From NCBI RefSeq assembly GCF_001413925.1, contig NZ_LBMJ01000001.1, positions 2,024,001 through 2,088,000 of the forward strand: DNA of 64,000 nucleotides, read 5' to 3'. Made by a program: the position numbers and the translations under genes. How positions within the stretch are numbered: the first letter of the stretch is position 1; each line of letters starts with the position of its first letter. Source of the stretch: Nonlabens sp. YIK11. GTDB taxonomy: Bacteria > Bacteroidota > Bacteroidia > Flavobacteriales > Flavobacteriaceae. This document shows positions 52,951 to 60,911 of the stretch, piece after piece. The notes beneath the pieces are model-generated. The model was not told the origin of the DNA, searched no databases, and was given only the letters and a program-made list of their open reading frames with translations.

Positions 52951-54123
52951 TTAATTCTTTAAATTATCAATACGTATTCTAGTCAGCTCCACATCTTCTT
53001 TGTTGGTTGCGTAGGAAACGTAGAGGAAATCGCCCCAAACTACGCTTTTGGGGTAACTGTAGCCTGGTCTTTTATATTTTCCTTCAAATCTCATGGGTTG
53101 TAGATCACTCGCGCCACTTCTTAACAATAAGGCTTTATCAAAGTGCAACCCATCTTTACTTAAAGTCAAAACCAACGGAAATCTATCTTTTTTACCCGAC
53201 GGATTATTGACCATGAATGCTGTTCCATTAGGTAAATTACCGGCGCTTTGTTTCGCTCTAGAATCTGGTGTATCTACAATAATTGGAGTGGTCCATGTCA
53301 CACCATTGTCATGGCTAACAGCAGCCAACTTTTTAAATGAACTATCTTGATCCCGAAAAATCATAACGATCGCACCATCTGTTCTATAGAACCAACTGGG
53401 TTCTAATTCCCTGCTCATGTATTGATTCTTGGTTGGCATATTTTCCATCACTCCAGCGGTCCAGCCTGAAATCCCAAGCGGATCATCGGTATAGTAAGGT
53501 TTTACCACTAATCCAGGTTGCATATGAAAGGCCGTAAGTAACCGACCGTTAGGCAATTGATGAACATCTTGTTCTATGATTCCCATTACGGGTGTTCCTT
53601 GCGAATTCATCACGCGTTGGGGCAAACTCCAATGAATACCGTCGGTTGAGGTCATATATTCCGTGTAGCCTTCTTTAGGTGCAGTTTCTTTCTCTGGCCA
53701 GACGCAGATGTAGGCTACTAGTGTATCGCCATCACTCCACCAACCACCGCTGGTTTTGATGCCATCCTTCCATTTTTGGGTTAATGGCTTGGGTGATTCC
53801 CAATCCATACCATTGGAACTTTTGCTGTAAAACACTTGGGTATCATCACCATCTTCATCAACGGCTGAGCTTTGCCATTGTGCATAAAGCGATCCTTTGA
53901 AAGGAAATAACACCACGCCATGATTGTATTTGTTTTGATGTTCTGTTGGTGAAAATATGGTTGCAGTTTCTAATCCTTTGGCAAAAGGCAGCCCTAAGGT
54001 CTTTGGTTTATTAAAATCATAAATCGAATCCACCGTAAAAGGAACTACAGATTCTTGGGCCTGTAGTCCATAACTCATACACTGTAAGAATAGAAATAGG
54101 ATAAGGGATTTGGATGGATTCAT
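52951..54123 (-). CDS. Secreted sialidase-like six-bladed propeller protein
   Basis: 390 residues. Signal FLFLQCMSYGLQAQ. Several BNR-like blades: VFYSKSSNGMDWESPKPL, TEYMTSTDGIHWSLPQ, AAVSHDNGVTWTTPIIV, LTLSKDGLHFDKALLL. Typical sialidase arginines cannot be fixed without a structure comparison, so it might act on another exo-linked acidic sugar. No T9SS tail. It lies at the left edge of the accessory region. Confidence 0.75.
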   Translation of the reverse strand: MNPSKSLILFLFLQCMSYGLQAQESVVPFTVDSIYDFNKPKTLGLPFAKGLETATIFSPTEHQNKYNHGVVLFPFKGSLYAQWQSSAVDEDGDDTQVFYSKSSNGMDWESPKPLTQKWKDGIKTSGGWWSDGDTLVAYICVWPEKETAPKEGYTEYMTSTDGIHWSLPQRVMNSQGTPVMGIIEQDVHQLPNGRLLTAFHMQPGLVVKPYYTDDPLGISGWTAGVMENMPTKNQYMSRELEPSWFYRTDGAIVMIFRDQDSSFKKLAAVSHDNGVTWTTPIIVDTPDSRAKQSAGNLPNGTAFMVNNPSGKKDRFPLVLTLSKDGLHFDKALLLRSGASDLQPMRFEGKYKRPGYSYPKSVVWGDFLYVSYATNKEDVELTRIRIDNLKN

Positions 54124-54180
54124 AAAATTTGAAAAATTGGCAACTTAGATAGATTGCCTGTCATTACGTAAGAATTAAAC

Positions 54181-54250
54181 TGATAACCTGTGAGGATTTT
54201 CAGAAGTAAGAGAGAACCAGCTATCTCTACTGGCCATTGTGACTTCACGT
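54181..54250. repeat. Cassette spacer S1 (partly degenerate)
   Basis: Contains TGAGGATTTTCAGAAGTAAG and GAGAACCAGC and TGGCCATTGT, related to S2 and S3. It lies after the stop of the RDD pseudogene. Confidence 0.6.
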
Positions 54251-54262
54251 TCTTCTCGTTGC

Positions 54263-54723
54263 CTAATCCGTTACATTTTCGTTTAGAGATTTCATAGGTA
54301 CGACAATGGTCTTTGCCCATAAATCTCCAACTCTTTGATTCATCTCGGTATTCTTGATGGTAACAATTCCCACTAAACCAAAAAAGAACATATCTATAGG
54401 GTCTAGTAGATGTCTTTTAAATGATTCTATAAAGGTCAGGTTACGTTGACACCGCTTAGTGGAATTGCCTTTAACCCAACTAATGAATTTCCAATGGTGC
54501 CGCCTAAACCGCTTTCCAATCCAACAGTCATCGCCAGCCAGAAAAGTATAGGAATGAATGCTTGCGCGCCATCTAAGGAATAGCCGCCTTCATCATTAGG
54601 TGCTCCAATGGCAAAAATCAAAACAAATGTGACTGTGTAAATGATGAGGTAATCTATAAATCCAGCTAAAAATCGATTTCCAATATTGGGTTGTGTTTTC
54701 ATAAGTTGCATAAAGTTCTTCAA
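54263..54723 (-). pseudogene. RDD family membrane protein, frameshifted
   Basis: The N-terminal part (54723 to about 54441) reads IGNRFLAGFIDYLIIYTVTF (RDD signature with Arg and Asp) and GLGGTIGNSLVGLKAIPLSGVNV. A shift of one base near 54441-54443 moves the rest into another frame: LTFIESFKRHLLDPIDMFFFGLVG and NTEMNQRVGDLWAKTIVV, ending at 54263. The two halves together make a normal RDD protein with three helices. A second in-frame start at 54702 is possible. One base is missing, either by real mutation or sequence error. Confidence 0.85.
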
Positions 54724-54800
54724 ATTTGTGGGAATGGTTTTTTGAATGAAAGACCGTTTGTTTAAATGTCTTAGTTTGCAAATCTTTAAAGTAAAACTAT

Positions 54801-54862
54801 TCGAGGATTTTCAGAAGTAGGCGAGAACGGCGCCATTACTTATAGCCATTGTTACCACACGT
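54801..54862. repeat. Cassette spacer S2
   Basis: GAGGATTTTCAGAAGTAGGC and the 19-mer ATTACTTATAGCCATTGTT (54835-54853), identical to S3. It starts 4 bases after the PIN gene stop in the reading direction. Confidence 0.75.
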
Positions 54863-54865
54863 TTT

Positions 54866-55906
54866 TTATACATTTAGTTTTCTTCCATTATTAATTGATT
54901 CTATTTCGGGTTCATAAACCGTATCATCATCTGCTTCGACATCAAATATTAGGTCAACATCTATGTATCTTATTTCATCAACTAAAACAGGTTTTGTTTC
55001 GAGGAAAACCCATTCTTTAGTGTCTTCGTCTTTATACATATATTCCTCATCATCAATGATTATTTCGACTTTATAGTTTACCCAAACTCTTAATTCAACA
55101 GAAATATAGTCTTCTGATACGTTCGTGATATTATAATCTTCGATATCGGTATCAACTTCAATAATTGATATATCGTGAACTTCGTAGTGATTTGAATAAT
55201 CCCAATATTTTGAATCATCATCAAGTTCATTTTCAACCCAGTCAGCTATTTCTTTCTTGATTCTGTCAGGATTGTTTTTAATAATATCCTCAATTTGGTC
55301 GAGTCGTTTTTTGTGAGATGCTCCTTCAATTTCTTTTATTTTATCACTCAAATACAAGTCAAAATCATCAATAATTTCCAAGTTGTCGCTTTTATAGTTT
55401 AGCATATCCTTGTCTTTAGAAAAAGCTAAAACTTTAACGTCATTTTCCTTTGCCCATAATTCAATTGATTTTAATGCAAAAGCATCTGGGAACTCACTCT
55501 TTTTACCTCCAGAACCAAAAGGAAATTTTTTCTCAAAATAACTTCTAAATATATCTTTAATGTTTATAGTTGGATAATCAATTATTTCAAATTTGGAATC
55601 AATAAATTTATCTTTTAAAATATCTCTCAATTCTTTTTGCACCGCTTCACTGTCAAAAGGCTCGAATTTTTCTTTGAGTGATGGTACATTTCGTAGGATT
55701 CTTGTGTCGTTTCTATATTTGTTGAATTTTTGGCTTGACTCTTCAACATTTTTTGAAATCCTATTTAGAGTTTCGTCAAAAGTTAATTCAGGAAGTACGA
55801 CCTTAAGATGACCTCTTTCGGCTAATTTAAATACTTCTTTAATCCTTTTGCCTTCTAAAAAGTTATTGGATTCGAAGATTGAAGTATCTAAAAATATTAT
55901 ATCCAT
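54866..55906 (-). CDS. PIN-like nuclease domain protein (DUF4935 type)
   Basis: 346 residues from the ATG at 55906; a TTG four codons upstream is rejected. MDIIFLDTSIFESN holds the first PIN aspartate, VLPELTFDE the second acidic pair, and KKSEFPDAFALKSIELWAKENDVKVLAFSKDKDM the third and fourth, making a complete acidic site. The C-terminal 150 residues are acidic and beta-rich without a known match. PIN proteins of this kind are RNases and often sit in defence islands or toxin loci. No antitoxin-sized partner is adjacent; the gene is alone between two cassette spacers. Confidence 0.78.
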   Translation of the reverse strand: MDIIFLDTSIFESNNFLEGKRIKEVFKLAERGHLKVVLPELTFDETLNRISKNVEESSQKFNKYRNDTRILRNVPSLKEKFEPFDSEAVQKELRDILKDKFIDSKFEIIDYPTINIKDIFRSYFEKKFPFGSGGKKSEFPDAFALKSIELWAKENDVKVLAFSKDKDMLNYKSDNLEIIDDFDLYLSDKIKEIEGASHKKRLDQIEDIIKNNPDRIKKEIADWVENELDDDSKYWDYSNHYEVHDISIIEVDTDIEDYNITNVSEDYISVELRVWVNYKVEIIIDDEEYMYKDEDTKEWVFLETKPVLVDEIRYIDVDLIFDVEADDDTVYEPEIESINNGRKLNV

Positions 55907-55918
55907 AGTTTGATTCAA

Positions 55919-56058
55919 ATGTGTGGTAACGGTCTCGGCTTTGAGTAGTTGCGTGGGTTAGCACTAACTTTTGCAAGTACACACCAAGCTGAAAATCCGT
56001 GAGGATTTTCAAAAGAAGGCGAGAACAAGCAATTACTTATAGCCATTGTTGTGCCTCG
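55919..56058. repeat. Cassette spacer S3, most complete
   Basis: One arm GGTAACGGTCTCGGCTTTGA (55925-55944) continuing GTAGTTGC; other arm GCAATTACTTATAGCCATTG continuing TTGTGCC (56030-56056). The two arms are imperfect inverted repeats. Between them is a hairpin GAAAATCC / GGATTTTC (55991-56010). It abuts the stop of the SIR2 gene and the start of the PIN gene. Confidence 0.75.
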
Positions 56059-57558
56059 TTATTTTTTGATTTCTCTTAATAATTTCGGAATTTCATCATA
56101 AGTTGTATACCATATAATTGAAACACCAAGTTCTCTCATAATCTCTTCGTTCAAATTATGATGTCTATCTAAAAATTTCTTTGCCCCATCTATATTATCT
56201 ATTACAGTGCCTTCTTGTGATTCTATGAAATTATCAATAGTCAACCTTTTCATAAAAGCGAAATGTCTCGTTTTGTCACTATTTCTTGAAGCAATATCCA
56301 AAAGTCTTCTCAAATTAGGGTCTGTCATTGATAAACCTACCATTAAGCAATGATTTTCTCTCAAATTTGAAAGTTGTACAAGGTTAGACCAATGATATGA
56401 GTCAGAATAAATTAAGTGATATCCTTCTTCTGAAAATACTAATGTGCTTTTTTCTAATCCTTCATAAGCATCAGTGTTTTCTGGTAAAAATCCGTGAACG
56501 TGATAAACAGGTAGTTCATCAGGATCTATGAAGTCATTATCTGAATAAATGCTGTGATGTTGAATTGATTGTGATTCAAGTTGTCTTTCTATTAGGTCAT
56601 CGAAATTGTATGTTATAACAGATTTTACTTTTGCACCTGTTCTTAAAGGCATACACATTTCAACAATAGCTTTTATTAATTCTGAATCAATAGCTTTTCC
56701 TGTATCACGTAACTTATATAGATTTTCAGTTATTGTTTTTGTAAACTGTTCGGACTCTGTGTTCCTATTATCTAATCCTTTTCTTAAATACCGAGCCGCC
56801 ATTAATGCAGAAGGTTCATCAATTTGATTTAATCTATTAACAATTTGCTCGATATCGGTATCTAATATTTTTGATTCATTATCAAATTCGTTCGTTAAAT
56901 ATGTTACGAATAAAGAATTTAAAAGTGTATTCCAATCAGGCATTCCTGCACTACTTGAAACGCCTGCACCAAGGAAGAAAGAAAATTGTCCTTTTTTATA
57001 CAATCTATTTAATAATTCAATTTTTTCTTGTCTTTCTTTTTCCCAATCCTTTGAGGATTGAACAACCGCAGATTCAATTCTTAAAGAGAAAAGGTTGTTG
57101 GCAATAGTATTGGCTTCTTTTCGGTTTTTCGCTACTATACTATTAACTTCCTCAGGTCCCCAAACTATAATTTTGAAAGGTAATTTTTCGTCTTCAATCC
57201 GATGAAGTATATAGCTTTTAAATCTATTTGATATAGGATTAGGCGAAATTATTAGTAGATTATCAAACGGTTCAGGTTCTTTAATTTTAGCTTGAATATG
57301 TATAACCTGGTCTATTAGACGTTTAATAGGAAACCTTTCGAGATTAAACTTAATCTCTATTTGAGTAGCTCCTTCAATATCCTCAATACCTTCAGGTGCA
57401 TAAGCATCGAAACCAATTCTCCGAGGTTGAGAGATAAATGGTTTTTTTACTTTTTCAAGATGAATTTTAAGTAAATTAAGAATAAAGGTTTCGAACATAT
57501 AGTAGCCTCTATGTCCGTCTTGAATATTTATTTTTTTGAATATATCGTCTATTAGCAT
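56059..57558 (-). CDS. Nuclease-SIR2 fusion, probable defence effector
   Basis: 499 residues. The N-terminal part has a restriction-endonuclease-like core: D51 (GFDAY) and E68-x-K70 (QIEIKF), a PD-(D/E)xK arrangement, with a possible DNA-binding run before it. The C-terminal part from about 185 to 430 is a SIR2 domain: GAGVSSSAG (197-205), TYNFDDL with N318/D320, and YHVHG with H355. SIR2 domains in phage-defence proteins cleave NAD+. Predicted: foreign nucleic acid is sensed or cut, then NAD+ is depleted. It is a single-gene unit with its own promoter (TTTG-N17-TAAATTTG) in the preceding spacer. Confidence 0.82.
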   Translation of the reverse strand: MLIDDIFKKINIQDGHRGYYMFETFILNLLKIHLEKVKKPFISQPRRIGFDAYAPEGIEDIEGATQIEIKFNLERFPIKRLIDQVIHIQAKIKEPEPFDNLLIISPNPISNRFKSYILHRIEDEKLPFKIIVWGPEEVNSIVAKNRKEANTIANNLFSLRIESAVVQSSKDWEKERQEKIELLNRLYKKGQFSFFLGAGVSSSAGMPDWNTLLNSLFVTYLTNEFDNESKILDTDIEQIVNRLNQIDEPSALMAARYLRKGLDNRNTESEQFTKTITENLYKLRDTGKAIDSELIKAIVEMCMPLRTGAKVKSVITYNFDDLIERQLESQSIQHHSIYSDNDFIDPDELPVYHVHGFLPENTDAYEGLEKSTLVFSEEGYHLIYSDSYHWSNLVQLSNLRENHCLMVGLSMTDPNLRRLLDIASRNSDKTRHFAFMKRLTIDNFIESQEGTVIDNIDGAKKFLDRHHNLNEEIMRELGVSIIWYTTYDEIPKLLREIKK

Positions 57559-57775
57559 TTTTCAGTTTTAATGAGGCACAACGTCTCTGTATATGGATCG
57601 TAGCGCGTTAATTAGCAATAACTATTCGGTTAAGTACGAGCCGAATTTTTAAATTTTACTATTTATCTTTTTACTTGGAAAATCTTCAAATTTAAAAATT
57701 TGGTAACTTTACAAATACACACAGACCTTTCGATTAAGCACTTTTCGCCCTATTTTTATACATTGTTATGTGCTG
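57559..57775. repeat. Cassette spacer S4
   Basis: Arms GAGGCACAACGTCTCTGTAT (57571-57590) and TATACATTGTTATGTGC (57757-57773), imperfect inverted copies. The latter contains the stop codon of the HsdR_N-like gene. Confidence 0.65.
57687..57715 (-). promoter_or_regulatory. Promoter of the nuclease-SIR2 gene inside spacer S4
   Basis: On the minus strand TTTG (57715-57712), 17 bases, TAAATTTG (57694-57687): both Bacteroidota promoter elements at consensus spacing. The leader to the ATG is about 120 bases. Confidence 0.6.
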
Positions 57776-58950
57776 GCCATCTTTCGGACTTGCCTAAACT
57801 TATCTCGCACAAACCCATAATCAATAAGATTAGCAATTAATTTTCTCACGTTTTCACTTTCCCAAGTAAAAGTTTCTGAATTATCAACAGTTCCTAAATA
57901 GATTTTATTGTCTCTAATTAAATGTGGACAATTTACTTTTATAAAGTCAATAACATCAATATTTTTTACACGACCTAATTTCCCAACTGTTAAGGTTCCA
58001 TCGTGCCAAAATGAGTATTTTTCATTTTCTACTTTTACAAAGCGGTCAATTGCGTATTCAAGTGACAAATGACTGTTTTCAAAATCATCGATAGCGATAT
58101 TTAATAAAGTGTGTCCGTTACTATTTCCATATTTTGGATGATTTTTCGTTGAAATTTTTCCCATTATAGAAATACTAACTAATTCTGTTTCTTGATTTTC
58201 GTTTTCGACTATGAAGTAGCGATAATCTCCTGTAAATCCTCCACCTGATGCATTTCCAAAAGTTGTAAATCTTAATCCTCCATCAGAAACAAAAGTTTTT
58301 TCGGTCAGTTCCAAATTTTCTGTTTTTTTCTTTTCATCATAAATTAATCCAACTAAATTAACCAGAATAGGGACATATTTTATATCTGTGTCTTGTCCTA
58401 TATTTCCATCAGCCCAAAGTAGCTCTCGATTTTTCTTTTTTTCTGCTTTATGATTCGGTCTTTCCCAATTATTAATAAATTCCTTTGCAAATTCAATTCC
58501 ATTGCCTTTTATTAAATATGAATATATTGGAATTTCCTTGATTTCTCTGTAATCTCCTTTCTCATCATCCCAACTATGGCTTATTGTTTCTTTTCCATTA
58601 GTCATTATCATCACTTCTGGTTCTAAAAATTCATCATAGCTCATAACTTGGTCAAAAACTTTATCAGTTAGTGCTATTGTTGGTGCTTTACATTCAATTA
58701 CCATTAATGGAATTCGTTCATTAAGTTTTGGGTCAATTCCAGAGACAATAATGTCGGCTCTTCCTCTTTTACCTTTTTGATAATATGATAATGGAACTTC
58801 CACGTCAATAAATTCAATAGGAACTTCAAATTGATTTACTAATTTCGATACAAATTCTTGTCGAATTACTTCTTCTGGTGTAATATGGATTAACTTTTTT
58901 CTCTTCGAACAGAGAATACACTCTTTTCCGTTTTTAATGTATCTTTTCAT
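57766..58950 (-). CDS. Stand-alone HsdR_N-like (type I restriction R-subunit N-terminal) nuclease protein
   Basis: 394 residues from the ATG at 58950; the longer start at 58992 would begin inside spacer S5 and is rejected. TPEEVIRQEFVSKLVNQFEVPIEFI is the HSDR_N start; RGRADIIV and VIECKAPT give the D ... ExK catalytic pattern. There is no helicase domain. The C-terminal 200 residues (GGLRFTTFGNASGGGFTGDYRYF, HTLLNIAIDDFENSHLS) are unknown. An upstream cysteine pair (KECILCSKRKK) may bind metal. Probably a defence nuclease; isolated unit between spacers. Confidence 0.75.
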   Translation of the reverse strand: MKRYIKNGKECILCSKRKKLIHITPEEVIRQEFVSKLVNQFEVPIEFIDVEVPLSYYQKGKRGRADIIVSGIDPKLNERIPLMVIECKAPTIALTDKVFDQVMSYDEFLEPEVMIMTNGKETISHSWDDEKGDYREIKEIPIYSYLIKGNGIEFAKEFINNWERPNHKAEKKKNRELLWADGNIGQDTDIKYVPILVNLVGLIYDEKKKTENLELTEKTFVSDGGLRFTTFGNASGGGFTGDYRYFIVENENQETELVSISIMGKISTKNHPKYGNSNGHTLLNIAIDDFENSHLSLEYAIDRFVKVENEKYSFWHDGTLTVGKLGRVKNIDVIDFIKVNCPHLIRDNKIYLGTVDNSETFTWESENVRKLIANLIDYGFVRDKFRQVRKMAST

Positions 58951-58964
58951 ATGCGGTTGGTTAT

Positions 58965-59046
58965 TTTCAGCTTGCAGGTAACGGTCTAGCATAAGAAGCG
59001 TAGTGAGGAACGAGCTATTATTTCTTATATATTGTTAGCATCAGTT
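58965..59046. repeat. Cassette spacer S5
   Basis: Arms GGTAACGGTCTAGCATAAGA (58977-58996) and TTATATATTGTTAGCATCAG (59025-59044), imperfect inverted repeats. The stop codon of the five-gene operon lies in the second arm. Confidence 0.7.
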
Positions 59047-59480
59047 TGTATTATCTCTGAGTTGATTACTGATATAAGGATATCATAAAAAATGTCAACT
59101 TCATAATTGCCTAAGTCAAGATTACTTAGAACCTTAAAATATTGAAGAATTTGAAATGGGGTAGTCGTTTCTTTTAGCTTAGATTCAAGAATTACCTTCT
59201 GAATGATAGATTCAATTTTAAAATTTATTGTTTTCCTATCTCCACTTATCTCCTGAATTGTCTTATTATAATTTGATTTTATCTTTACAATGCCTAATTC
59301 AAAATTCGTTATGGCTTTAATAGCAGTTTGAATTATAATACAAGCATTTTCAGAGTTCAGACCATATTTAGCTACATTGTGATACTGTAACATAAGAAGA
59401 TCGACAAAGGTATCCGTTCTTGCAATGCGCCAAAATAGTTCTCCTTCTTTTAGATCGGATATGATAGTTATTAACTTCAT
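59025..59480 (-). CDS. Unknown small protein, last gene of nucleoside cassette
   Basis: 151 residues, soluble, mostly alpha-helical (ACIIIQTAIKAITNFELGIVKIK). I recognise no family. It starts 11 bases after the two-TM gene and closes a five-gene operon. Its last codons (DANNI-stop) are formed by the cassette-spacer arm, suggesting that the stop was created when the unit was joined. Confidence 0.65.
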   Translation of the reverse strand: MKLITIISDLKEGELFWRIARTDTFVDLLMLQYHNVAKYGLNSENACIIIQTAIKAITNFELGIVKIKSNYNKTIQEISGDRKTINFKIESIIQKVILESKLKETTTPFQILQYFKVLSNLDLGNYEVDIFYDILISVINSEIIQTDANNI

Positions 59481-59491
59481 TATATCAAAAT

Positions 59492-60223
59492 TTAAACAGG
59501 TTGAGCATCATTCCACATCCTTTCAAATTCATTTTGATATTCATCAAACATCCATTTACCTTTTTTAAGTTCCATTGTCAATGTAGATTTGCTTTGTCTT
59601 TTGTAAAAATGCGGACCAACGAACATCGTGTTATCTATTCTGTAAATCATTGATGAAAGTGGAATCTGAATAATCCTTATTTCGATTCCTGATACTTGAT
59701 CAAAATAGTTTTTGAAAGTTTCGAATCTAGTTCTGAAAAGATCAATTGACTTACCTTCAATTTGAGCTCTGATCTTTGCAGATTCAGAATTATAATCCAC
59801 AAATAAAGCTCTGACTTTGATATTCTTATTCGTAAGTTTTTCTCGAAGAATTACACTATTACTATCAAAGAAACCACCTAATGAATAACCACATATATCT
59901 AAGCTGGTATCTAAGTCTTTAATTAAGTCATCATATCTGTCGATGTCTCTTTTCTTATATAGCAAGTTTAATCCGCCTTCATTAATGATGTTCTTAATTC
60001 TCTCCATTAGCTTACTTATCGATACGGTTTTCCAAAGATCAAGAAACACTACGATACCTGTTGCGATGACAGAAGTTCCAATAGAAACAAGTATGTTGGA
60101 TTTAGTAGGATCTTCTTTGATTAACTCTACTCCTTTTTCAATAAGCATGTATCCAACGAATAGAATGATAAGGTTAATTAAGAGATATACTTTTTTATTT
60201 AAGAGATACTTTATGATGTCCAT
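59492..60223 (-). CDS. Two-TM protein with soluble C-terminal domain, possible effector
   Basis: 243 residues. Helices at about 12-34 (VYLLINLIILFVGYMLIEKG) and 44-62 (VSIGTSVIATGIVVFLDLW). The C-terminal cytoplasmic domain has DICGYSLGGFFDS, VRALFVDYNSESAKIRAQIEG and MIYRIDNTMFVGPHFYKRQSKSTLTMELKKGKWMFDEYQNEFERMW. This resembles phospholipase-D-like regulatory domains, but no HKD motif is seen, so it may bind rather than cut. The start overlaps the dTMP-kinase-like gene by 29 bases, showing tight coupling. A membrane effector or sensor role is inference. Confidence 0.65.
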   Translation of the reverse strand: MDIIKYLLNKKVYLLINLIILFVGYMLIEKGVELIKEDPTKSNILVSIGTSVIATGIVVFLDLWKTVSISKLMERIKNIINEGGLNLLYKKRDIDRYDDLIKDLDTSLDICGYSLGGFFDSNSVILREKLTNKNIKVRALFVDYNSESAKIRAQIEGKSIDLFRTRFETFKNYFDQVSGIEIRIIQIPLSSMIYRIDNTMFVGPHFYKRQSKSTLTMELKKGKWMFDEYQNEFERMWNDAQPV

Positions 60224-60911
60224 TCGCTAATATGTTTTCAATTTGAGTTTTGATCTTGGTGTGAATTGTTTCGGGATCCAACCAGTAATTATTTGGATCC
60301 GCGCAATTGATATTAATGAAATTAGATTCTTCATCAACCATTTTAAAATATTCTACTAAAACTTCTTTTTGCAATTTAAGTGAGTCTTCATGTATGTCTT
60401 TTTTCCCATTAAGATATTTTCTATCCTGCCCAGTTCTGTCTTTAAGCAAAGATTTTTCAATAATTTCAAAAGGTACATTTAAGAAAAATGAAAGGGCTGG
60501 TTTGGGTAACTTATTATGCGCAAATTCATAATTATTAATCCAATCTTTTAGTTTTGCTTTTTCACTTTCGTTATGGACTTTAGCACATTGAAAAGCAATG
60601 TTAGATTTAACATACCTATCCATTAAAATACAATAGCCCTCTTCAAGCCAAGTATTTAACATTGACTTGTTTTCCAATCTATCAAGTGCAAATAGAAGAC
60701 CTACAATTTTCGGATTTACTGCCTCGACAGAACCAAATTCCCCTCTAAGGTATTCGGCAATTAATTCTCCATATACACCTTCGTTAAGTTTAGGATAATG
60801 AATAAACTTGTGTTTTAAATTAATCTTTGCAAAGTATTTTTGAAGAAGTGATATTTGAGTCGATTTACCGCATCCATCTAAGCCTTCAATTGTTATTATT
60901 TTTCCTTTCAT
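60195..60911 (-). CDS. Thymidylate-kinase-like protein
   Basis: 238 residues. Walker A GLDGCGKST (10-18), the DRY motif D98-R99-Y100 (LMDRYVKSN), FALDRLENK, and a basic stretch LLKDRTGQDRKYLNGKK for the LID are those of dTMP kinases. It is longer at the C-terminus than the bacterial enzyme (about 205-210) and is more diverged than a housekeeping copy would be. Expected to phosphorylate dTMP or a related nucleotide. It sits between a phosphorylase-like and a membrane protein in one operon, with no base between its start and the upstream stop. Confidence 0.82.
   Translation of the reverse strand: MKGKIITIEGLDGCGKSTQISLLQKYFAKINLKHKFIHYPKLNEGVYGELIAEYLRGEFGSVEAVNPKIVGLLFALDRLENKSMLNTWLEEGYCILMDRYVKSNIAFQCAKVHNESEKAKLKDWINNYEFAHNKLPKPALSFFLNVPFEIIEKSLLKDRTGQDRKYLNGKKDIHEDSLKLQKEVLVEYFKMVDEESNFININCADPNNYWLDPETIHTKIKTQIENILANGHHKVSLK

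Noticed and set aside
58951..58992. Longer start for the HsdR_N-like gene
   Set aside because: It begins inside spacer S5, whose sequence is shared with other spacers.
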